Positions 28,675 through 34,652 of a DNA stretch of 64,000 nt are shown piece by piece (positions within the stretch are counted from its first letter, which is position 1; each line of letters begins with the position of its first letter). Origin of the DNA: Naasia sp. SYSU D00057 (GTDB lineage Bacteria; Actinomycetota; Actinomycetes; Actinomycetales; Microbacteriaceae); NCBI RefSeq assembly GCF_017916505.1, contig NZ_JAFMSZ010000002.1, positions 310,001-374,000 of the forward strand. The letters are read 5' to 3'. Position numbers and translations under genes: made by a program. The notes beneath the pieces are model-generated. The model had not been told where the DNA came from, did not search any database, and saw only the letters and a program-made list of their open reading frames with translations.

Positions 28675-29564
28675 CCCCCGCCCCCCGCGTCTCCGGGCGC
28701 ACGGTCGGCGTCGCGACGCAGCTCGGCACCGAGGTGAGCATCAACTTCGGGTCGTCCCTCGCGGGAGTCGTCATCCCCCTCGTCGGCTCGCCGGTCGTCG
28801 TGGCCGTGCGACAGCTGGTCACCGTGCTCACCATCGGGCCGTTCTACCGGCCCCGCCGGGGAGATCTCCGCTGGCGCCGGCTCTGGCCCGCGGTGCTGCT
28901 CGGGATCGACGTCGCGGTGATGAACCTCGCGTTCTACGAGTCCGTGCACCTGCTCGGCCTCGGCATCGCCGCCACGATCGAGTTCCTGGGGCCGCTCGCG
29001 GTCGCGCTCGTCACCTCGCGGCGGTGGCTCGACGTCCTCTGCGCGCTCGTCGCTGCCGTCGGCGTGGTGCTCCTCACCGGACTCGACGGCCGCATCGACC
29101 CGTGGGGCGTCGTGCTCGCCCTGAACGCCGCAGCGGCGTGGGCGGGCTACATCCTGCTCACGCGCAAGGTGGCGCTCACCCTGCCGGGTCTCGAGGGCCT
29201 CACGGTGGGGAGCATCGTCAGCCTGGCGCTGCTCGTCCCGCTCGCCGTCGCGACGCTCACGCTCGAGCGGCTGTCCCTGCCGGTGCTCGCCCTGCTCGCC
29301 GCGATCGGGGTGCTCTCGTCCGCGCTGCCCTACAGCCTCGACACGTTCATCCTGCGGCGCCTCACAGCGCGGCTGTATGCAGTCATCACGTCGTTCGGCC
29401 CCGTGATCGCCGCGGTGTTCGGCGCCCTCGTGCTGGGCGAGCGCTTCACGGCGGTCGAGGTCGCCGCGATCGCCCTGGTCTGCGGCGCCGCCGGCACCGC
29501 GATGGCGACCCAGCGCGACCAGCCGGCGAGCGACCTGGAGCGGACGGCGGAGGCCGTCGCGTAG
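28671..29564 (+). CDS. EamA/RhtA-family small-molecule exporter
   Basis: 297 residues from a GTG overlapping the LacI-type stop (GTGA). Ten hydrophobic spans in two EamA halves; the segment MNLAFYESVHLLGLGIAATIEFLGPL and SALPYSLDTFILRRLTARLYAV (parts quoted as FYESVHLLGLG and SALPYSLDTFILRRL) match the RhtA/threonine-homoserine exporter subgroup. Substrate unknown; co-translation with a sugar regulator may be coincidental. Confidence 0.85.
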   Translation: MTPAPRVSGRTVGVATQLGTEVSINFGSSLAGVVIPLVGSPVVVAVRQLVTVLTIGPFYRPRRGDLRWRRLWPAVLLGIDVAVMNLAFYESVHLLGLGIAATIEFLGPLAVALVTSRRWLDVLCALVAAVGVVLLTGLDGRIDPWGVVLALNAAAAWAGYILLTRKVALTLPGLEGLTVGSIVSLALLVPLAVATLTLERLSLPVLALLAAIGVLSSALPYSLDTFILRRLTARLYAVITSFGPVIAAVFGALVLGERFTAVEVAAIALVCGAAGTAMATQRDQPASDLERTAEAVA

Positions 29565-29616
29565 AGCTCCGCAGGCGGCTCTACCGCACGGGCGGAACAG
29601 CTCGCAACCCTCTGGC

Positions 29617-29628
29617 CGGAACGTTTCG
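29617..29628. promoter_or_regulatory. LacI-type palindrome-like site in the 29.6 kb gap
   Basis: CGGAACGTTTCG, one mismatch from the perfect palindrome CGAAACGTTTCG. It is the only such site in this gap and might regulate the structured transcript discussed nearby. Confidence 0.3.
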
Positions 29629-29696
29629 ACCCTGGTTGCATTGCTCTTGCGCCGGTCTCCGCGACCGGGAGCCACCCGAAACCCCACCCGATGCGA

Positions 29697-29736
29697 AGTC
29701 CCCGGGATCCGCTCGCTCGAGCAGATCCCGGGGACT
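29697..29736. repeat. Perfect 13-base stem-loop
   Basis: AGTCCCCGGGATC (29697-29709) and GATCCCGGGGACT (29724-29736) with a 14-base loop. Part of the 29565-29934 gap, which holds three stem-loops in a row (a smaller one, CCGGTC/GACCGG, at 29652-29668) and no convincing ORF. Confidence 0.65.
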
Positions 29737-29764
29737 CTCGTCTGCAGGACGACACCGCTGATGC

Positions 29765-29846
29765 GGGAAGAGGGAGGCCCCGAGCCACCCGAAGACCGGG
29801 GCCTCCTGAAGTGCGCCCCGTTGGCACCCACCATCAGGCACGCGAC
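29765..29846 (-). ncRNA. Candidate small RNA in the 370-base gap
   Basis: The gap 29565-29934 has no credible gene. On the minus strand a promoter-like pair is seen: TCGAAG (29880-29875) and TAGGAT (29856-29851), with an 18-base spacer. About 40 bases further on is a strong 10-base stem, GGAGGCCCCG/CGGGGCCTCC (29773-29806), followed by CTCTTCCC, a terminator-like end. This predicts a transcript of roughly 75-85 bases. A 12-base sequence GAGCCACCCGAA occurs twice on the plus strand (29669-29680, 29782-29793), the second copy within this hairpin's loop. It does not match an RNA family that I can name, and transcription from the plus strand is also possible. Confidence 0.35.
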
Positions 29847-29937
29847 CTTGATCCTAGGGCCTCCGGGTAAGTCGCTTCGACCCCCAAATCCCGGCCCCGG
29901 GATGCCGCCGAGCACCGACGTAGGGTGGAACACCGTG

Positions 29938-30228
29938 ATGCGCTTCTTCTACGGTGGGCGGAACTTCCTCGCCGGTCAGGACGCCGTGACACTCCTGCTC
30001 GACTACTCGGCGGCCCTGGCGAGAGCGCGCAGCGCCGACGTGGTGCAGCTGCGCACGGTCGACCCGGACGGCACGGTCGAAGAGGTCTCCCTCGTGGTCG
30101 GCGCCGGCATCCCGATCGTGGGCGAGACGTCCCACGCAGTGGGTCCCGGCCCCGCGAACGCCCTCGTCATCGACTACATGACGCGCGAGCTCGAGCGCCT
30201 GCGCCGGCAGCAGCCGCCCACCGACTGA
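29938..30228 (+). CDS. Small conserved-looking protein of unknown function
   Basis: 96 residues from ATG 29938 (GTG 29935 is also possible; a TAGGGT hexamer lies at 29921-29926, eight bases before that GTG). It starts MRFFYGGRNFLAGQDAV, has a beta-rich middle (VQLRTVDPDGTVEEVSLVVG) with a PIVGETSHAVGPGP loop, and ends in a basic helix. A longer in-frame ORF from 29641 crosses the stem-loop region and is rejected. I do not recognise the family; cytoplasmic, no membrane span. Confidence 0.6.
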   Translation: MRFFYGGRNFLAGQDAVTLLLDYSAALARARSADVVQLRTVDPDGTVEEVSLVVGAGIPIVGETSHAVGPGPANALVIDYMTRELERLRRQQPPTD

Positions 30229-30230
30229 CA

Positions 30231-30278
30231 CTCGAGCGGAGGCCGGCCCCGCTTCCCCCCGGGACCGGCCTGCTCGAG
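30231..30278. terminator. Bidirectional terminator between converging genes
   Basis: Outer stem CTCGAGC (30231-30237)/GCTCGAG (30272-30278) and inner stem AGGCCGG (30240-30246)/CCGGCCT (30265-30271), interrupted only by GG on one side. Confidence 0.7.
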
Positions 30279-30287
30279 ACGGCGTCC

Positions 30288-30671
30288 CTAGCGGAGGAAC
30301 ACCAGGTCGCAGCTCCGGCAGCTCGCGTAGGAGGAGGCGCGCTCACCCTCCCGCACCAGCTCGGAGCCGCAGTTCGGGCAGGCGACCGCTTCGCCGAAGA
30401 CGAGCTCCCCCTCGTCGTTCTCGGCCGCGAGCGTCCGCTCAGGGGCCTCCGCCTGCTCGACGCACGCGGTCACCGCGAGAGCGACGCGGTCGAACGGGCC
30501 GAGGCGCGGGAAGCCGGACACGCACGGATACGCGTAGAGCCCCCCGGCCTCGCGCAGCACGACGCCCAGCGTCCGCTCACCTCGGGAGACCAGCAGGTCC
30601 CCGTTCTCCGTCGGAGCGGCGACGACCGTGATCCCCGACTCGATTCCCCCCGGAATGTGCTCTGCGCTCAT
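30288..30671 (-). CDS. Unknown protein with C-terminal zinc ribbon
   Basis: 127 residues, ATG 30671 with a GAGGG just upstream. A beta-rich first half (ITVVAAPTENGDLLVSRGE, GGLYAYPCVSGF) is followed by a CxxC...CxxC zinc ribbon at C98, C101, C118 and C121 (CPNC and CRSC). Could bind nucleic acid or act as an adaptor; there is no further evidence. Divergent from the MarR-type gene. Confidence 0.65.
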   Translation of the reverse strand: MSAEHIPGGIESGITVVAAPTENGDLLVSRGERTLGVVLREAGGLYAYPCVSGFPRLGPFDRVALAVTACVEQAEAPERTLAAENDEGELVFGEAVACPNCGSELVREGERASSYASCRSCDLVFLR

Positions 30672-30771
30672 GACCCTCGCGGCGCCGGCTTCTGTGACGG
30701 CCGCCGCATCCCCCTTCCACCCGACCGGGAGAGGTTACGCCGAAGCGCCACGGGAATCAAATGTCTTGGAG

Positions 30772-30786
30772 GTCGAGTTTCTCGAC
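30772..30786. promoter_or_regulatory. Palindromic operator candidate before MarR gene
   Basis: GTCGAG-TTT-CTCGAC, a perfect 6-base inverted repeat with a 3-base centre, in the gap between the divergent zinc-ribbon gene and the MarR gene, just upstream of a TTACAG -10-like hexamer. Confidence 0.5.
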
Positions 30787-30851
30787 CCCGACGCTGAAAC
30801 CGGTTTACAGTGGAAGGGCGGCAGCCGGCCGCGCAGGGGAGGCGGACGCAC

Positions 30852-31352
30852 GTGAACGACCAGGACGACCGCCTGAGCGCCGTCGCCGAGGCCCGCCCGG
30901 AGGTCCGCGACGCCGTGGAGGCCGTGTCCTCCCTCGTGCGCAGCTCCGACGGGTTCCGCCATCGCGCCGCGGAAGAAGCCCAGGTGGGCCTCACCGAGCT
31001 GCGCGCGCTCGGCCGCATCATGGTGGCGGGGAGCCTCAGCCCGAAGCAGCTGGCCGAGGCCCTCGACCTCACCACCGGCACGGTGACCGCCCTGCTCGAT
31101 CGTCTCGAGCGCGCCGGCCTCGTCGCACGGACCCCGCACCCGCGGGACCGCCGGATGCTGCAGATCTCGCTCACTCCGCTGGGTCACGACCGGTACAGCG
31201 GCGTCCTCGCCAACTGGGACCGCCAGGTGATCGCGGCCGCCGAGGCGATGCCCCCCGAGGCCCTGCTGGCGACGGTGAAGTTCCTGCGGCGACTCGAGGG
31301 GCTCATCACGCACGAGCACAGCCTGTGGGGCACCGGCGGGGCGTCCGCCTGA
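30852..31352 (+). CDS. MarR-family regulator
   Basis: 166 residues; GTG 30852 follows GGGGAGGCG by about eight bases, so the longer ORF from 30810 is not used. Winged-helix core: LTELRALGRIMVAGSLSPKQLAEALDL, the recognition helix TTGTVTALLDRLERAGLV and the wing RTPHPRDRRMLQI (each shown in part). Followed directly by a cation-efflux-like gene, which it may control through the palindrome at 30772-30786. Confidence 0.85.
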   Translation: MNDQDDRLSAVAEARPEVRDAVEAVSSLVRSSDGFRHRAAEEAQVGLTELRALGRIMVAGSLSPKQLAEALDLTTGTVTALLDRLERAGLVARTPHPRDRRMLQISLTPLGHDRYSGVLANWDRQVIAAAEAMPPEALLATVKFLRRLEGLITHEHSLWGTGGASA

Positions 31353-31966
31353 CCACCTCACCGGTCGAAGCGGAGGACGGCAGGACCGCGGCGCTGCGCC
31401 GCACCGTCCTGCTGGTCGCCCTGCTGAATCTCGCGTACTTCGGCGTCGAGGCGGCGGTCGCGGGCCTGATCGGCTCGGTATCGCTGCTCGCCGACAGCAT
31501 CGACTTCCTCGAGGACACGAGCATCAACCTGCTCGTCTTCGTCGCGTCGGCGTGGTCCCTGCGCAACCGGTCGCGAGCCGGCACCGTGCTCGCCGCGCTC
31601 ATCCTCGTCCCCACGGTGACCACGCTGTGGACGGCGGGAGCGAAGATCCTCGATCCCGCTCCGCCCGACGCGGCGCCGCTCACGCTGACGGCGGCCGGAG
31701 CGCTCGCCGTCAACCTCCTCTGCGCCGTCCTGCTCGCCCGGCACCGGCGCCAGGCCGGCAGCCTCGCCCGCGGCGCTTGGCTGTCCGCCCGAAACGACGC
31801 TCTCGCGAACATCGCCATGATCGGCGCCGGCCTGCTCACGATCCCCCTCGCGTCCGCCTGGCCGGACATCGCGGCTGGCCTCGGCATCGGTCTGCTCAAT
31901 GCCGGCGCGGCCTGGGAGGTGCGCCGGGCGGCTCGCGCCGAGCGGTCGGAGGCGCCCCGCGCGTGA
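31325..31966 (+). CDS. Cation-efflux (CDF)-like membrane transporter
   Basis: About 213 residues. The start is unusual: no ATG exists. An in-frame GTG at 31325 overlaps the MarR gene by 28 bases; alternatively a CTG at 31349 forms a CTGA overlap with the MarR stop. Six hydrophobic spans; the segment SLLADSIDFLEDTSINLLVF corresponds to the metal-binding helix II of CDF proteins and SARNDALANIAMI to helix V, with some acidic/His positions changed. The cytoplasmic C-terminal domain of full CDF proteins is absent. Substrate unknown. Confidence 0.72.
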   Translation: MGHRRGVRLTTSPVEAEDGRTAALRRTVLLVALLNLAYFGVEAAVAGLIGSVSLLADSIDFLEDTSINLLVFVASAWSLRNRSRAGTVLAALILVPTVTTLWTAGAKILDPAPPDAAPLTLTAAGALAVNLLCAVLLARHRRQAGSLARGAWLSARNDALANIAMIGAGLLTIPLASAWPDIAAGLGIGLLNAGAAWEVRRAARAERSEAPRA

Positions 31967-31968
31967 CC

Positions 31969-34065
31969 TCAGCGCGCCGCGGAGAGCTGGGGGTCGCTCG
32001 TCGTCTCCCCGTGTGCCGCCCGAGCGCCGTCCCGCCGGCCCGGCCACCAGAACCGGTCGCCGGTGAGGAAGACGAGCGCCGGCACGAGCACCGTCCGCAC
32101 CACGAGGGTGTCGAGGAGCACGCCGATGCAGACGATCACGCCGATCTGGGTGAGCGCGACCACGGGGAGCACGCCGAGCACCGCGAACACGGCGGCGAGC
32201 AGGACTCCCGCGCTCGTGATCACCGCTCCCGTCGCTCCGAGGGCACGGATCATGCCGTCCCTCGTGCCGTGGCCCGCACGCTCCTCCTTGGCGCGGCTCG
32301 TGAGGAAGATGTTGTAGTCCACCCCGAGCGCCACGAGGAAGAGGAAGGCGAACAGCGTCACGCTCGTGTCGAGCGCCGGGAAGCCGAGCAGGTGCTGGAA
32401 CAGCCAGACCGACGCGCCGAGGCTCGCGAAGAACGTTGCGAGCACCGTGATCAGCAGCAGGATCGGCGCGACGAGCGACCGGAGCAGCAGCAGGAGCACC
32501 AGGAAGACGATCGCGAGGATCATCGGCGCGACGAGGAGCAGATCCCGCTGGGCGCTCTCGCGGGCGTCGAGGGCGGTCGCATCGCTGCCGCCCACGAGGG
32601 TCTGCGCGACGTCCCCGCTCTCGGCCGCGAAGCGGTCGCGCAGAGCGGTCACCGCCGCGAACGCCTCCTCGCTCTGCGGCTCCCCGTCGAGCGCCGCGTC
32701 GATGCGGGTGCGACCGTCCGAGCTCTCGCCGGGCGTCGCGCTCTGCACGCCCGGCGTCGCCTCGGCGAGCGCGACCGCGTCGTCGACACCGTCCGTGGGA
32801 GCGAGGAGGACCGCTCCGGCGGTGCCCGCGTCGGGGAACGCCTCGGCGAGCGCCTCCTGTGCGGTCACCGACTCCGGGGCGCCGAGGAGCTGGTCGGTCT
32901 GGGAGAGCCCGACCCGGTAGCCGCCGAGCCCGAGGGCAAGGACGCCGACGCCCACGAGCGACACCGCCGCGACGGTCGCGGGCCGGCGCGCGACGGCTGT
33001 GCCGACCCGACCCCAGACGCTGTCGCGCGGCGGCCTGCCGTGCGGTGAGGGAACGAAGGGCCAGAAGACGCCCCGACCGCAGACGACGAGGGCGGCCGGC
33101 AGCACGAGCAGGGCGAAGGCCATCGCGAGCACGATGCCGACCGCGCACGCGATGCCCAGGGCGCGGTTGCCCGCCAGCTCGGCGAACAGGAGGGTGAGCA
33201 GGCTGAGCGCGACGGTGCCGCCGCTCGCGAGGATCGCGGGTCCCGCGGCGCTCACGGCGCGCACCATGGCGTCGTCGCGGCGCTCGGTGCTGCGGAGCTC
33301 CTCGCGGTAGCGGGCGACGAGCAGCAGCGCGTAGTTGGTGCCCGCGCCGAACACGAGGACCGAGAGGATGCCCGAGATCGACGCGTCGACCGGGATGGCG
33401 AACGCCTCGGCCAGCGCGGTCACGACGAAGCGCGCGAGGCCGTCGGCCGCGCCGACTACCAGCAGCGGCACGAGCCAGAGGATCGGGCTCCGGTAGGTGA
33501 GGAGCAGTAGCACGGCCACGACCGACACGGTGACGAGGAGCAGTCGCAGGTCGGCGCCGGCGAACGCGTTGCGGATGTCGGCCTGGAAGCCGACGGGGCC
33601 CGTCAGCCGCGCGTCGAGCCTGTCCGGGAGGTCGTCCGACGCCGTCCCGCGGAGCTCGGCGGCGAGTGCGTCGACGTCGTCGGCGGCCGCCGCATCGAGC
33701 GGCACCGCGACGAGGGCGGCCGCGCCGTCCGCGCTGAACCGGGGCCGGACCGCCTGAGGCACGGGAGAGAGCTCGGCGAGCTCCGCCGCACGCGCCTGCA
33801 CGGCCGCTCGGTCGCCGTCCGTCAGTGTCCCTCCGTCCTCGCGAGTCCAGAGGAGAAGGCCCGCGGTGCTATCGGCGGAGGGGAAGTCGTCGAGGAGCGC
33901 GTCGACCTGTGCGGCTTCGCTGCTTCCCGGGAGCCCCGCCTCGGGCGAGGCGTCACTCGCGGTCTTCGGCAGGAGCGCGAACAGCACGCCGACCGCGACG
34001 AGAGCCAGCACCAGGGTGCTCCATGCGCGGCGAGGTCGGGACACGAGTGCGGCGAGGGGTCGCAT
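31969..34065 (-). CDS. MMPL-family RND-type exporter
   Basis: 698 residues from ATG 34065. Twelve spans in two repeats, each with a large external loop between spans 1 and 2 (about 35-170 and 370-520). MMPL signatures include GAGTNYALLLVARYREEL near 265 and GVDYNIFLTSRAKEE near 590. Its stop is two bases from the CDF-like gene's stop (convergent). Divergent from a MarR-type gene with a perfect palindrome between, so it is probably a regulated drug or lipid exporter. Confidence 0.88.
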   Translation of the reverse strand: MRPLAALVSRPRRAWSTLVLALVAVGVLFALLPKTASDASPEAGLPGSSEAAQVDALLDDFPSADSTAGLLLWTREDGGTLTDGDRAAVQARAAELAELSPVPQAVRPRFSADGAAALVAVPLDAAAADDVDALAAELRGTASDDLPDRLDARLTGPVGFQADIRNAFAGADLRLLLVTVSVVAVLLLLTYRSPILWLVPLLVVGAADGLARFVVTALAEAFAIPVDASISGILSVLVFGAGTNYALLLVARYREELRSTERRDDAMVRAVSAAGPAILASGGTVALSLLTLLFAELAGNRALGIACAVGIVLAMAFALLVLPAALVVCGRGVFWPFVPSPHGRPPRDSVWGRVGTAVARRPATVAAVSLVGVGVLALGLGGYRVGLSQTDQLLGAPESVTAQEALAEAFPDAGTAGAVLLAPTDGVDDAVALAEATPGVQSATPGESSDGRTRIDAALDGEPQSEEAFAAVTALRDRFAAESGDVAQTLVGGSDATALDARESAQRDLLLVAPMILAIVFLVLLLLLRSLVAPILLLITVLATFFASLGASVWLFQHLLGFPALDTSVTLFAFLFLVALGVDYNIFLTSRAKEERAGHGTRDGMIRALGATGAVITSAGVLLAAVFAVLGVLPVVALTQIGVIVCIGVLLDTLVVRTVLVPALVFLTGDRFWWPGRRDGARAAHGETTSDPQLSAAR

Positions 34066-34092
34066 GGCTTCGTCAACCTTCCTAATTGCTAG

Positions 34093-34105
34093 GTTGCTTA
34101 GCAAC
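34093..34105. promoter_or_regulatory. MarR-type operator between MMPL and marR genes
   Basis: GTTGCT-T-AGCAAC, a perfect 13-base palindrome, centred between the divergent starts; further TTGCT-like half-sites flank it (34086, 34120). It overlaps the expected -35 region of the MarR gene. Confidence 0.7.
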
Positions 34106-34113
34106 TCGGCACC

Positions 34114-34119
34114 TAGTAT
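34114..34119 (+). promoter_or_regulatory. -10 hexamer, leaderless layout
   Basis: TAGTAT, seven bases before the ATG at 34127. Confidence 0.45.
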
Positions 34120-34126
34120 TGCTCCC

Positions 34127-34624
34127 ATGACGGAGAAGCGCAACGACGGCGGGCGTCCCGCCTTCTCGGGCTTCCCGCAGCGCTCGCCGATCCTCGAGGA
34201 TCTGCGCGAGATCGTCCGCCTGTCCGGCCGGTTCGAGCGGCACCTCGGCCGGGTGCTCGCGGTGAACCCCACGGACCTGACCGCCATGCAGCACCTCATC
34301 GAGTCCGGCCCGCTCAGCCCGTCGGAACTCGCCCGCCGGCTGGGGATCTCGACGGCCGCCACCACGCTGGTGGTCGACCGGCTCGAGGCGTCGGGGCACG
34401 CCCGCCGCCATCGGCACGAGGACGACCGCCGCAAGATCGTCGTGGTGCCCGACGAGGGCTCGACGAGGCGCACCGCCGAGGAGCTGCTGCCCATCGTGCG
34501 CGGCATCGCCGATCTGCTGACCGACCTGCCGCCGGAGGAGACCGCGGTCATCGAGCGCTTCCTCGACCGGGTCGTCGCCGTCTACCGCGACGTCGTCGAC
34601 GAGGCGACCGCGGGATCGGCATGA
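34127..34624 (+). CDS. MarR-family regulator of the MMPL exporter
   Basis: 165 residues, leaderless-type ATG. Winged helix: NPTDLTAMQHLIESGPLSPS, ELARRLGISTAATTLVVDRL and RHRHEDDRRKIVVVPD. Divergent from the MMPL exporter gene and separated from it by a palindromic site; the standard arrangement for a local repressor that responds to an exporter substrate. Confidence 0.88.
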   Translation: MTEKRNDGGRPAFSGFPQRSPILEDLREIVRLSGRFERHLGRVLAVNPTDLTAMQHLIESGPLSPSELARRLGISTAATTLVVDRLEASGHARRHRHEDDRRKIVVVPDEGSTRRTAEELLPIVRGIADLLTDLPPEETAVIERFLDRVVAVYRDVVDEATAGSA

Positions 34625-34652
34625 GTGCGGCGGCGGGACGACCTCGCCGCAG

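Noticed and set aside
29581-29841. 86-codon minus-strand ORF in the gap
   Set aside because: It spans the stem-loops and reads as low-complexity Arg/Gly/Pro text without any recognisable motif.
29641-29937. 99-codon N-terminal extension of the 29938 protein
   Set aside because: It runs through the stem-loop region, has no coding-like composition, and a better-placed start with a -10-like hexamer exists at 29935/29938.
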